From Bos javanicus (lineage: Eukaryota > Chordata > Mammalia > Artiodactyla > Bovidae), in the NCBI RefSeq assembly GCF_032452875.1, contig NC_083878.1, positions 57,021,378-57,085,377 on the forward strand: a stretch of DNA of 64,000 nt. Direction: 5' to 3'. Positions 22,647 to 33,695 of this stretch are shown here, one piece after another. The translations under genes and the position numbers were made by a program. Under the pieces are notes generated by a model. The model made no database searches. It was given only the letters and a program-made list of their open reading frames with translations, and was not told where the DNA came from. Each line of letters begins with the position of its first letter. Within the stretch, counting starts at the first letter, position 1.

Positions 22647-25600
22647 GATCAGATCGGATCAGATCAGTCGCTCAGTCGTGTCCGACTCTTTGCGACACCA
22701 TGAATCGCAGCACGCCAGGCCTCCCTGTCCATCACCAACTGCTGGAGTTCACTCAAACTCATGTCCATTGAGTCAGCGATGCCATCCAGCCATCTCATCC
22801 TCTGTCGCCCCCTTCTCCTCCTTCCCCCAATCCCTCCCAGCATCAGAGCCTTTTCCAATGAGTCAACTCTTTGCATTAGGTGGCCAAAGTACTGGAGTTT
22901 CAGCTTTAGCATCATTCCTTCCAAAGAAATCCCAGGGCTGATTTCGTTCAGAATGGACTGGTTGTATCTCCTTGCAGTCCAAGGGACTCTGAAGAGTCTT
23001 CTCCAACACCACAGTGCAAAAGCATCAATTCTTTGGTGCTCAGTCTTCTTCACAGTCCAACTTTCACATCCATACATGACCACAGGAAAAACCATAGCCT
23101 TGACTAGACCGACCTTTGTTGGCAAAATAATGTCTCTGCTTTTGAATATGCTATCTAGGTTGGTCATAACTTTCCTTCCAAGGAGCAAGCGTGGCTTCAA
23201 TCACCATCTGTGGTGATTTTGAAGCCCAGAAAAATAAAGTCTGACACTGTTTCCACTGTTTCCCTGTCTACTTCCCATGAAGTGGTGGGACCGGATGCCA
23301 TGATCTTCGTTTTCTGAATGTTGAGCTTTAAGCCAACTTTTTCACTCTCCACTTGCACTTTCATCAAGAGGCTTTTGAGTTCCTCTTCACTTTCTGCCAT
23401 AAGGGTTGTGTCATCTGCATATCTGAGGTTATTGAGATTTCTCCTGGCAATCTTCATTCCAGCTTGTGTTTCTTCCAGTCCAGTGTTTCTCATGATGTAC
23501 TCTGCATATAAGTTAAATAAACAGGGTGACAATATACAGCCTTGATGAACTCCTTTTCCTATTTGGAACCAGTCTGTTGTTCCATGTCCAGTTTTAACTG
23601 TTGCTTCCTGACCTGCATACAGATTTCTCAAGAGGCAGATCAGGTGTTCTGGTATTTCCATCTGTTTCAGAATTTTCCACAGTTTATTGTGATTCACACA
23701 GTCAAAGGCTTTGGCATAGTCAAGAAAGCAGAAATAGATGTTTTTCTGGAACTTTCTTGCTTTTTCCATGATCCAGCGGATGTTGGCAACTTGATCTCTG
23801 GTTCCTCTGCCTTTTCTAAAACCAGCCTGAACATCAGGAAGTTCACGGTTCACATATTGCTGAAGCCTGGCTTGGAGAATTTTGAGCATTACTTTACTAG
23901 TGTGTGAGATGATTGCAATTGTGCGGTAGTTTGAGCATTCTTTGGCATTGCCTTTCTTCGGGATTGGAATGAAAACTGACCTTTTCCAGTCCTTTGGCCA
24001 CTGCTGAATTTTCCAAATTTGCTGGCATATTGAGTGTAGCACTTTCACAGCATCATCTTTCAGGATTTGGAATAGTTCAACTGGAATTCCATCACCTCCA
24101 CTAGCTTTGTTCATAGTGATGCTTTCTAAGGCCCACTTGACTTCACATTCTAGGATGTCTGGCTCTAAGTCAGTGATCACACCATTGTGATTATCTGGGT
24201 CGTGAAGATCTTTTTTGTACAGTTCTTCTGTGTATTCTTGCCATCTCTTCTTAATATCTTCTGCTTCTGTTAGGTCCACACCATTTCTTTCCTTTATCGA
24301 GCTCATCTTTGCATGAAATGTTCCTTTGGTATCTCTGATTTTCTTGAAGAGATCCCTAGTCTTTCCCATTCTGTTGTTTTCCTTTATTTCTTTGCATTGA
24401 CCACTGAAGAAGTCTTTCTTATCTCTTCTTGCTATTCTTTGGAACTCTGCATTCAGATGTTTATATATTTCCTTTTCTCCTTTGCTTTTCACTTCTCTTC
24501 TTTTCACAGCTATTTGTAAGGCCTCCCCAAACAGCCATTTTGCTTTTTTGCATTTCTTTTCTGTGGGAATGGTCTTGATCCCTGTCTCCTGTACAATGTC
24601 ACAAACCTCATTCCATAGTTCATCTAGGCTCTTAAGTCTATTTCTCACTTCCACTGTATAATCATAAAGGATTTGATTTAGGTCATACCTGAATGGTCTA
24701 GTGGTTTTCCCTACTTTCTTCAATTTAAGTCTGAATTTGGCAATAAGGAGTTCGTGGTCTGAGCCACAGTCAGCTCCTGGTCTTGTTTTTGCTGACTGTA
24801 TAGAGCTTCTCCATCTTTGGCTGCAAAGAATATAATCAATCTGATTTTGGTGTTGACCATCTGGTGATGTATATGTGTAGAGTCTTCTCTTGTGTTGTTG
24901 GAAGAGGGTGTTTGCTATGACCAGTGCATTCTCACGGCAAAACTCTGTTAGCCTTTTCCCTGTTTCATTCTGTACTCCAAGGCCAAATTTGCCTGTTACT
25001 CCAGGTGATTCTTGACTTCCTACTTTTGCATTCCAGTCCCCTATAATGAAAAAGACATCTTTTTTGGGTGTTAGTTCTAAAAGGTCTTGTAGGTCTTCAT
25101 AGAACTGTTCAACTTCAGCTTCTTCAGCATTACTGGTTGGGGCATAGACTTGGATTACTGTGATATTGAATGGTTTGCCTTGGAAATGAACAGAGATCAT
25201 TCTGTCGTTTTTGAGATTGCATCCAAGTACTGCATTTCAGACTCTTTTGTTGACCATGTGGCCACTCCATTTCTTCTGAGGGATTCCTGCCCGCAGTAGT
25301 AGATATAATAGTCATCTGAGTTAAATTCACCCATTCCAGTCCATTTCAGTTCGCTGATTCCTAGAATGTCGACATTCACTCTTGCCATCTCTTGTTTGAC
25401 CACTTCCATTTTGCCTTGGTTCATGGACCTGATATTCCAGGTTCCTATGCAATATTGCTCTTTACAGCATTGGACCTTGCTTCTATCACCAGTCACATCC
25501 ACAGCTGAGTATTCTTTTTGCTTTGGCTCCAGCCCTTCATTCTTTCTGGAGTTATTTCTCCACTGATCTCCAGTAGCATATTGGGCACCTACTGACCTGG

Positions 25601-26036
25601 GGAGTTTCTCTTTCAGTATCCTATCATTTTGCCTTTTCATACTGTTCATGGGGTTCTCAAGGCAAGAATACTGAAGTGGTTTGCCATTCCCTTCTCCAGT
25701 GGACCACATTCTGTCAAATCTCTCCACCATGACCCGCCCATCTTGGGTTGCCCCACGGGCATGGCTTAGTTTCATTGAGTTAGACAAGGCTGTGGTCCTA
25801 GTGTGATTAGATTGACTAGTTTTCTGTGAGTATGGTTTCAGTGTGTTTGCCCTCTGATGCCCTCTTGCAACACCTACCGTCTTACTTTGGTTTCTCTTAC
25901 CTTGGGCGTGGGGTATCCCTTCACGGCTGCTCCAGCAAAGTGCAGCCATTGCTCCTTACCTTGGATGAGGGGTATCTCCTCACCACCGCCATTCCTGACC
26001 TTCAATGTGGGATAGCTCCTCTAAGGCCCTTGAACA
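22647..26036 (-). mobile_element. Nearly full-length BovB LINE (RTE clade)
   Basis: This 3.39-kb insertion is flanked by TGAACA at 22641-22646 and 26031-26036 and sits in an older BovB of opposite strand. On its own strand it carries a 5' region (CAAGGTAAGGAGCAATGG, AAGACGGTAGGTGTTGC), the endonuclease-RT frame, and a short 3' end with a GATCTGATCC-type tail. BovB is usually about 3.2 kb, so it is essentially complete. RTE elements use target-primed reverse transcription. This copy is disabled by at least one frameshift in the endonuclease part and by a stop plus deletion near 23197, but is the best preserved BovB in the window. Confidence 0.95.
22664..25949 (-). pseudogene. BovB endonuclease-reverse transcriptase ORF, disrupted
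   Basis: The protein nicks target DNA and reverse-transcribes BovB RNA at the nick. Three open frames cover it. The first (25949-25197, 250 codons) holds the start of the APE-type endonuclease, with TWN at residues 170-172 and SELKW (E200). The second (25200-23197, 667 codons) holds the rest: GDWN at 54-57, SDH at 147-149, then reverse transcriptase with DYAKAFD at 494-500 and YADD at 594-597. The third (23200-22664, 178 codons) is the C-terminal region, ending AKSRTRLSD. The first break is a one-base deletion near 25250. The second is a stop after TTDGD at 23197 plus a missing stretch of about 13 bp. The catalytic residues I can see are intact. Only the small number of breaks separates it from a coding copy. 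Confidence 0.88.
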
Positions 26037-26744
26037 AGGGCAGTGAAAAAGCTGGCTTGAAACTCAACATTCAAAAAACTAATATCATGGCATTTGGGCC
26101 CATCACTTCATGGCAAATAGTAGGGGAAATATTGAAAGCAGTGACAGATTTTATTTTCTTTGACTCCAAAATCACTGTGGACAGTGACTACAGCCATTAA
26201 ACTAAAAGATGTTTGCTCCTTAAACAAAAGACTATGGCAAACCTAGACAGTGTATTGAAAAACAGAGATATCTCTCTGTCGACAAAGGTCTGTATATCTG
26301 TTTTCCAATAGTTGTGTATAGAGGTAAGAGTTGGACCACAAGAAAGGCTGAGTGCCCAAGAATTGATGTATTCGAATTGGGTGTGATGGGACATTTGAGA
26401 GTACCTTGAACAGAAAGGAGACCAAACAGTTCAATCCTAAATGAGATCAATCCTGAATGTTCTTTGGAAGGACTGTTGCTGAAGCTCCAATACTTTGATC
26501 ACTTAATGTGAAGAGCCCATACATTGGAAAAGATCCTGATGTTGGGAAAGATTGAAGACAAAAGGAGAAGAGGGTGGTAGAGGATAAGATGGTTAGATAG
26601 CATCACTGACTCAATGGATATGAATTTGAGGAAACTTCAGGAGATAGTGAACAGAGGAGTCTGATGTGCTATACAGTCTTTGAGGTCACAAAGAGTCTAA
26701 CATGACTTGTTGAATAAAAAACAACAACAAGAAAACTTTCACTT

Positions 26745-28713
26745 TGGCCTGTCAAGCCTCCCCTGAGTCTCAGAAAGCTGGCTCAAGAGCTAATGATTAG
26801 GAAATGTGAAAACAGAGAAATACAGAATACTCATTGGGTTGGGAAACTGGTAATAACTTAGATTATTGTCTAACCACATAACAGGTCTCCAGACTCCTAG
26901 TTTGCTGAAAGATATAAAGGTCTGGCACACATTCTTGATTTGTGGATTGGAATGGAAACTATGTTCTAGATTTACTTAATCTGGTAGAGAAACTCTTTCA
27001 CACTCAGAACAATCACTTCCAAGGAAGACCACCCAAATTTTTAATCTTTGCTCCAGCAAATGATGGCTCCTTAAGAAATCCAAAATTCTTCCTAGTTTAT
27101 TATTATTGCAAAGAGCTAGGACATTGGAAAAGTCACTGCTACAAATTAAAGCACTCAGGTTCCTTTGGCTCTCTATCCAGCCTTTCCAACATCCTCTCAG
27201 TCCTTAATGATGATGCTCTGAAGAACTACAGAAGCTCTTCCCAATCTTCCCTTTATATAGTCCTAGATAAACATTTCTTCAGATTGAGGACAAATATCTT
27301 CCAGTTTTAACTGACAATAGAGTCATGTGCTCATTATTCAACCCCACTCATAAAACAACCCTTGCCCCAGAGTACTATTTAAATTGTGGGATCTCTAATG
27401 AACCTCAAAAGGTTTCTGTCTCTGAAATTTTTCTCTATTGCTTAGGCTTTTTGAGATACACATTCTTTTCTCCTTACTCCTCTACCCCTGCCCATTTACT
27501 ACGTCAAACTTCTTAGATACATATCATGGAAAAATTTCTTTCTCCCAAAGGGGAAAATAATGCCAGAAATTGACAGTAGTCATCAAAGCAACCAACCAGC
27601 TGAATAAAATAACCTTTTAACATTTATCATTTTTTCCATTTCTGATGCTACTAGAACTAATTCTAGAAACATGATAATTTGTCCATATTGAATAATGTGC
27701 CCCTTTCTTGGAGACAAAAATCTCCAGCTGATGTTACAAAATTCACAGCAGACCTCTCATCAATATTCAAACAGACCTCTTAAAACTTCTCAGAATTAAT
27801 CAATACTCTAAGTAAAGAAACCCTTCAAGACATAAAGCCAATAATAGAAGATTACAAGGCTCAAGCTCTCATTCTCCCTTGTCTTAGGTCCCTGTAGCAC
27901 TCCCATTTTAGTGGTGAGAAAATCTAAGGGCCAAGGAGGGAAGTTTGTTCACGGTCTCCTCTGAGCAATAAACAGCACTACTATCCCTTGACACCTCATG
28001 TTCCGTGTTCCTAACTTTCATAATTTACTAGCATCCATTCCCAGTGGAAGCAAATTATTTACAGTAATAGATTTATGTAGTGTATTCTTTAGTATTCCAG
28101 TTGATAAAGCTAGCCAATAATTTTTGGCCTTCACATAGGAAGAAAAATAATTTACCTAGACAGCAATACCTCAGGATTTTATTGAGATTCTTTATTTCTC
28201 ACAAATCATGAAGGCTGATTAGAATGCTTTAAAGTTCCTTAGAGGGTCTACTTTGTTGCAATATATGGATGATTTGCTTCTTTGCTCTCCTTCTCAGACC
28301 TTGTATAGGAAGACTTTAGCCACTTGCTAAAGCTTTTAGTGTTCAAAGGACATAAATTTATCAATAAAAAAATTGCAATTTCCCAAGTCCAGTTTTGATA
28401 TTTAGAGCATCTGCTATTAGAATAAGGGCTACACTGAAATCCAGGTAGACTTTGTGGTGCCCTAAATTTCCTGAAAACCAAAACTAAGCAGTTGTAGGTT
28501 TTCTAACAGTAATTGATTATTGCTAGAAATGAATTCCAAATTTCTCTTTTATGGATGTTATCTATATTTTTATTCAACAATAGCCACACCAACCAAATTT
28601 TATGGGAAAAAGCAAAAGAGTACTTAGTTTTCAAGGTCTTAAAGGAGAGCTTGATAAACCTTTTTACTCTTAGACATCTAAAGTATCTGATACATAGGAC
28701 CTGGGATAAGCAT
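26745..28713 (+). pseudogene. Class I ERV: nucleocapsid, protease and reverse transcriptase remnant
   Basis: The order is retroviral on the plus strand. The frame 26942-27310 contains a nucleocapsid zinc knuckle at 27107-27139 (CKELGHWKSHC), in which the first of the four metal ligands is replaced by tyrosine. A protease-like region follows around 27325-27560. The start of reverse transcriptase is near 27820 (IKPIIEDYKAQALILP). The first catalytic aspartate is in VIDLC at 28064-28078, and YMDD lies at 28262-28273. The similarity is to gammaretrovirus-type elements. Many stops and frameshifts break every domain, so nothing is expressible. The element is cut at 28714 by a BovB. RNase H and integrase resume at 35789, about 7 kb away. 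Confidence 0.75.
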
Positions 28714-29840
28714 AAGATATTAAAAAGAGGTGGCAAGAATACACAGGAGACTATACAAAAAAAGGTCTTAATTACCTGGATAAGCATGATGGTATGATCA
28801 CTCACCTAGAATCAGACATCCTGGAGTGTGAAGTAAAGTGGGCCTTAGGAAATATTACTAGGAGAAAATTCCAGCTAGCCAAGCTGGAATTTTATATCCT
28901 AAATCCTCTTAGGAATTTCAAATCCTTTTGTGAGGGCTTCCTTGGTGGCTCAGACAGTAAAGAATCTGCCTGCAATGAAGGAGACCTCAGTTTGATTCCT
29001 GGGTCAGGAAGATCCCTTGGAAAAGGGAAAGGCTACCCACTCCAGTATTCTGGTCTAGATAATTCCATGGACAGTACAGGTCATGGGATTGCAAAGCACT
29101 GGACATGACTGAGCTGGAATTTCAAATCTTAATTCATCTCAGGAATTTCAAATCCTTTTAGGAATTTCAAATTCTGAAATACAATGCTTTTAAATATACC
29201 AGCAAAACTGAAAACTCAGCAGTGGCCACAGGAATGGAATAGGTCCATTTTTGTTCCAATCCCAAAGAAGGGAAATGCCAAAAAAGGTTCAGATTACCAC
29301 ACAATTTGACTTCACTTCACATGCTGGCAATGTAATACTAAAAATCCTTCAAGCTAGGCTTCAACAGTATGTGAACTGAGAACTTCTGGATGTACAAGCT
29401 GGATTTAGAAAAGGCAGAGGAACCAGAGATCAAAATGCCAACATCCATCAGACCATAGAAAAAGCAAGGGAATTCCAGAAAAGCATCTAATTCTGCTTTA
29501 TTGACTACACTAAAGACTGACTGTATGGATCACAACAATCTGTGGAAGATTCTTAAAGAGATGGGAATATCAGACCACCTTACCTGCCTGCTGAGAAACC
29601 TGTATGCAGGTCAAGAAGCAACAGTTAGAACCAGACATGGAAAAACGGACTAGTTTAAAATTGAGAAAGAAGTATGTCAAGGCAGTATATTGTCACCCTG
29701 CTTATTGACCTTATATGCAGCATGTATGTATATATGTATGGAAAGTGAAGAGGAACTAAAGAGTCTCTTGATGAGGATGAAGAGGGAGAGTGAAAGAGAC
29801 AGCTTAAAATTAAATATTAAAAAAACCAAGATCATGGTAG

Positions 29841-29842
<2 letters not shown>
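28714..29842 (+). mobile_element. BovB LINE, middle part, interrupted by a SINE
   Basis: The copy starts at GATATTAAAAAGAGGTGGCAAG (before the RT) and runs through the RT to AACCAAGATCATGG, where a (TA)n run begins. The real BovB 3' end is absent. The YADD region is deleted (29710-29745). A Bov-tA splits it at 28934-29114. It inserted into the ERV pol gene and now faces a minus-strand BovB across the (TA)n tract. Confidence 0.88.
28934..29114 (+). mobile_element. Bov-tA SINE flanked by 48-bp direct repeats
   Basis: A complete copy runs from GGGCTTCCTTGGTGGCTCAG to GCAAAGCACTGGACATGACTG. It lies between two 48-bp direct repeats, 28882-28929 and 29112-29159, identical at about 42 of 48 positions. 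This is much longer than a normal SINE target duplication. Confidence 0.88.

Positions 29843-29880
<38 letters not shown>
29843..29880. repeat. (TA)n microsatellite
   Basis: There are about nineteen perfect TA units, exactly between the ends of two opposing BovB copies. Confidence 0.97.
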
Positions 29881-29884
<4 letters not shown>

Positions 29885-31147
29885 TTCAGTTCAGTCACTC
29901 AGTAGTGTCTGACTCTTTGTGACCCCATGAACTGCAGCACACCAGGCCTCCCTGGCCATCACCAACTGCCAGAGTTTACCCAAACTCATGTCCATCTAGT
30001 TGGTGATGCCATCCAGCCATCTCATCCTCTGTCATCCCCTGCTCCTCCTGCCCTCAATCTTTCCTAGCATCAGGGTCTTTTCAAATGAGTCAGCTCTTCA
30101 CATCAGATGGCCAAAGTATTAGAGTTTCAGCTTCAACATCAGTCCTTCCAATGAACATCCAGGACTGATCTCTTTTAGGATAGACTGGGTGGATCTCCTT
30201 GCAGTCCAAGGGACTCTCAAGAGTCTGCTCCAACACCACAGTTCAAAAGCATCAATTCTTTGGCACTCAGCTTTCTTCACAGTCCAACTCTCTCATCCAT
30301 ACATGACTACTGGAAAAATCATAGCCTTGACTAGACAGACCTTTGTTGGCAAAGTAATATCTCTGCTTTTGAATATGCTGTCTAGGTTGGTCATAACTTT
30401 CCTTCCAAGGAGTAAGCATCTTTTAATTTCATGGCTACAGTCACCATCTGCAGTGATTTTGGAGCCCCAAAAAATAAAGTCTGACACTGTTTCCACTGTT
30501 TCCCCATCTATTTCCCATGAAGTGATGGGACTAGATGCCATGATCTTCGTTTTCTGAATGTGGAGGTTTAAGCCAACTTTTTCACTCTCCTCTTTCACTT
30601 TCATCAAGAGGCTTTTTAGATCCTCTTCACTTTCTGCCATAGGGGTGGTATCATCTGCATATCTGAGGTTTTTGATATTTCTCCTGGCAATCTTGATTCC
30701 AGCTTGTGCTTCTTCCAGTCCAGCATTTCTCATGATGTACTCTGCATATAAGTTAAATAAGCAGGGTGACAATATACAGCCTTGATGTACTCCTTTTCCT
30801 ATTTGGAACCAGTCTGTTATTCCATGGCCAGTCCTAATTGTTGCTTCCTGACCTGAATATAGGTTTCTCAAAAGGCAGGTCAGGTGGTTTGGTATTCCCA
30901 TCTCTTTCAGAATTTTCCACAGTTTATTGTGATCCACACAGTCAAAGGCTTTTGCATAGTCAAGAAAGCAGAAATAGATGTTTTTCTGGAACTCTCTTGT
31001 TTTTTCGATGATCCAGTGGATGTTGGCAGTTTGATCTCTGGTTCCTCTGCCTTTTCTAAAACCAGGTTGAACATCTGGAAGTTCACAGTTCATGTATTGC
31101 TGAAGCCTGGTTGGAGAATTTTGAGCATTACTTTACTAGCATGGTAG
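29881..31147 (-). mobile_element. BovB LINE, 3' 1.27 kb
   Basis: The reverse-oriented copy has a (TCAGT)n-type 3' edge and a 266-codon open frame (31093-30293). That frame holds DYAKAFD, the GVHQGCILSPCLF motif and YADDTTPMAES of the reverse transcriptase. This is one of the least decayed BovB fragments in the window. It is truncated in the RT near ARLQQYMN. An (AT)n run at 31157-31174 follows. Confidence 0.94.
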
Positions 31148-31174
31148 ATGAGAGAGATATATATATATATATAT

Positions 31175-31364
31175 GCTTTCCTGGTAGCTCAAATGGTCAA
31201 GAGTCTGCCTTCAATTCAAGAAACCTGGGTTCAATCCCTGGGTCTGGAAGATTCCCTGGAGAAGGAAATGACAATCTGCTCCAGTATTCTTGCCTGGAAA
31301 TCCCATGGATGGAGGAGCCTAGCAGGCTACAGGGTTCACAGAGAGTCCAAAATAACTGAGCAAT

Positions 31365-31366
<2 letters not shown>
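31175..31366 (+). mobile_element. Bov-tA SINE ending in (AC)n
   Basis: GCTTTCCTGGTAGCTCAAAT, GGGTTCAATCCCTGGGTC, then GGAGGAGCCTAGCAGGCTAC and CTGAGCAATTAACAC. It starts right after (AT)n and its tail grades into an (AC)n tract. Confidence 0.88.
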
Positions 31367-31400
<34 letters not shown>

Positions 31401-31449
31401 GTCACAAAGAGTCAGACACAACTGAGCAACTAATGTATGCATGTCTGCA

Positions 31450-31482
<33 letters not shown>
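31367..31482. repeat. Two (AC)n tracts with a SINE tail between them
   Basis: (AC)n at 31367-31398 and 31453-31481 bracket a short Bov-tA tail remnant (GGGTCACAAAGAGTCAGACA at 31399). Expansion of the SINE's CACACA tail and a duplicated or second tail explain the arrangement. Confidence 0.9.
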
Positions 31483-31484
<2 letters not shown>

Positions 31485-31485
31485 G

Positions 31486-32340
31486 TTGTTGTTCAGTCTC
31501 TCGGTCATATGACGCCTGACTCCTTGTGACCCCATGGACTGCATCACACCACCTTTCCCTTTCCTTCACTATCTTCCAGAATTTGCTCAAACTCAGTCAG
31601 TGATGCTATGTAACCGTCTCACCCTCTACTGTCACCTTCTGCCCTCAATCTTTCCCAGCAAGAGGGTCTTTTCTAATGAGTCCGCTCTTCATATCTTGTA
31701 TCCAGAGTATTGGAGCTTCAGCTTCAGAATCAGTCCTTGCAATGAATATTCAGGGTTGGTTTCCTTTAGGATTGACTGGTTTTATCTTCTTGCTAGCCAA
31801 GGGACTCACAAGTGTTTTCTCACGCACCAAAGTTCAAAAGCATCAATTCTTCAGTGCTCAGCCTTTTTGATGGTTCAACTCTCATATCAGTGTAGCTTTT
31901 AATATATGGACTTTGTCAGTATAGTGATGTCTCTGCTTAATATGCTGTCTAGGTTTGTCATAGCCTTTGTTCTAAGGGACAAGTATCTTAATTTCATGGC
32001 TGCAGTCACCATCTGCAGTGATTTTAGAGCTCAAGAAAATAAAATCTGTCACTATTTCCATTGTTTCCCATCCATTTACTATGAGGTAATGGGTCCAGAT
32101 GCCACGATCTTCGTTTTTTTGAATATTGAGTTTTAAGCCAGCTTTTCACTCTCCTCCTTCACCTTCATCAAGAGGCTCTTTAGTTCCTCTTCACTTTCTG
32201 CCATAAGGGTGGTGTCATCTGCATATCTGAGGTTATTGATAGTTTTCCTGGCAGTCTTCATTCCAGCTTGTGAATTATCCAATCCAGTTTCTCGCATGAT
32301 GTGGTTTACCTTTAAGTTAAATAAGCAGTAATGATCTTAA
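31486..32340 (-). mobile_element. BovB LINE, 3' 0.85 kb, decayed
   Basis: It starts TTGTTGTTCAGTCTCTCGG ((AAC)n-type tail) and runs to GTTAAATAAGCAG. The C-terminal frame at 31534-31902 is in the antisense direction. Small deletions are common. It joins unassigned sequence at 32341. Confidence 0.9.
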
Positions 32341-32502
32341 ATCTGCAGCTCATCTCCCCCCAAGCCCTGGCAAAGTCATTTACAACTGCTTCATGTTGAT
32401 GCATCACTTCCTGATTGCTTGTGATGATCTATAGGAAATTCCACTTGGTAACTGATTTCTCATAGTTCATTGATATTGTCAAACCCAAGTTCACATGCCT
32501 GA

Positions 32503-33280
32503 TGTACAGAGAAGCCAGACAAACTGCAACACTGGAGTTTGTAACAGAGTTTTATTTAGGGCACCAAAAGCAAGAATAGACAGCTCATGCTCAAAAGACC
32601 AGCACTGTCTAATAGTCCTTGAGAAACACTTTTTAAAGACAAATTTTGGGGGAAGAACTGCGAGGTTTATTACTTCCTTCTGATTGGTTGATGGTGAGGT
32701 AACAGGGTGATGCTTCAAAAATAACAATCAGCCTTCAGGAATCTAAATGCTTATACTGTTTGAAGTTTCTATCCTCCACCTGAATGAGGGTCTGTAGAAG
32801 AATTCAAAGAGCTCTACCTGATTGTTATGTATATATTTTGAGGAGGAACTAAGACTCTGCTTTATTGCTGCACCATTTTTTGTTGACTTATTTTCTTTTG
32901 TTTCTACATTACCTCATTTTCCTAATTAGTAACTATTTGAATCTGCCCTAAGGAAGCCTTTTTCTACAAACAAAAAATGGGGGAGGTATTGCTGACCTTG
33001 TTGATGATGCCTGTTGTCTTGTTCTTCACACTGTTCACTGAACCCAGGCAAAGAGTGAGCTAAGAGACTGGAAGAAGACTTGAGGAGCCATAGGACCTGC
33101 AGACACATTTGTTTTCTCCTGGTTGACACAGCAGCCATAGCAGTATTCTCTTCTGGCTAGCGCAGGAGCCATAGAAGCAGATATGCTATATTCTCTCCTC
33201 TCGTGGCTGACTCAGTGGGCATAGCCGTGATGCAGCAGTAATATGCACTGCTCTTTAGATGAAGCTCACATATCCCTACA
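32503..33280 (-). mobile_element. ERV LTR, probably class I
   Basis: On the minus strand a CCAAT-like CAACCAATCAG (32680-32692) is followed by a weak TATA-like TTTAAAAAG. AATAAA lies at 32551-32556, and the end CTTCTCTGTACA at 32503 fits the CA end of an LTR. The 5' end could be TGTAGGGATATG at 33280, but flanking duplication is not seen, so the U3 boundary may lie further right (up to about 33450). ERV-like coding sequence lies upstream at 33460-33600, consistent with a 3' LTR. Confidence 0.5.
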
Positions 33281-33660
33281 GGACAAAGTAGCCCATGACC
33301 AAGTGGGTACCTCGTGATGTGCATGTGCAGTGCTACAAATGCTCTCAGCTATTACATAGTCATTATTTACAAAACATGGCACAAGAGAGCTTGAACACGC
33401 CATCTTTTTAATTGGCTCTCTCCCCACAGGGGACTTGGAAATGTTTTTGTAACTGTGCGTGCCCTTCAGGGTCCTGCTTGGTTTTAATGCTCCCATTCCT
33501 TTGATACCCCTCAATCTTGAGGGGAATAGGTGTGGGAAAAGAAAGGGAATAAAGTTTTGGATAGATAAGTTAATCATAGTGTCAGCAGAAGAACTTAGCT
33601 TTATGGGAACTTGGTTTCATTGATGATTCCTATTTAAAAGGTGACAATGGAAAATGTTTT
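33281..33660 (-). pseudogene. ERV-derived segment upstream of an LTR
   Basis: A 103-codon frame (33577-33266) contains MINLSIQNFIPFL and PSRLRGIKGMGALKP, matching the plus-strand ERV piece at 20025-20184. The rest (GREPIKKMACSSSLVPCF and beyond) is not recognised and may already be LTR. Position before an LTR suggests the end of env, but this is not proven. Confidence 0.4.
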
Positions 33661-33695
33661 GTTCTTGTATGCTCTTGCTCTTTTATTTCTTTAAA

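Larger units (their letters stand above)
20484..26740 (+). mobile_element. Old BovB LINE, split by a younger BovB
   Basis: BovB sequence occupies 20484-22646 and 26037-26740. It starts just upstream of the endonuclease domain (GTAAAGTCTGATGCTATAAA) and ends with AAAAAACAACAACAAG. It is badly decayed: GDWN is unreadable, the stretch 21640-22300 is in several frames, and YADD reads VDDT near 22585. Removing 22647-26036 rejoins the text exactly as GATGGTGAACAAGGGCAGTG. This aligns with other copies without a gap, which proves the nesting order. It belongs to the (AAC)n-tailed, more decayed group. Confidence 0.92.

Noticed and set aside
26942..27310. Possible host zinc-knuckle gene
   Set aside because: The knuckle has lost one ligand and is followed by protease and reverse transcriptase remnants in retroviral order, so it is ERV gag, not a host CCHC gene.
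29843..31482. (TA)n and (AC)n tracts as a regulatory or origin element
   Set aside because: They sit at the tails of BovB and Bov-tA copies and are explained as tail-derived microsatellites.
32503..33280. A complete LTR with defined target duplication
   Set aside because: Candidate ends TGTACAG and CCCTACA are not flanked by matching short duplications, so I kept it only as a lower-confidence LTR.
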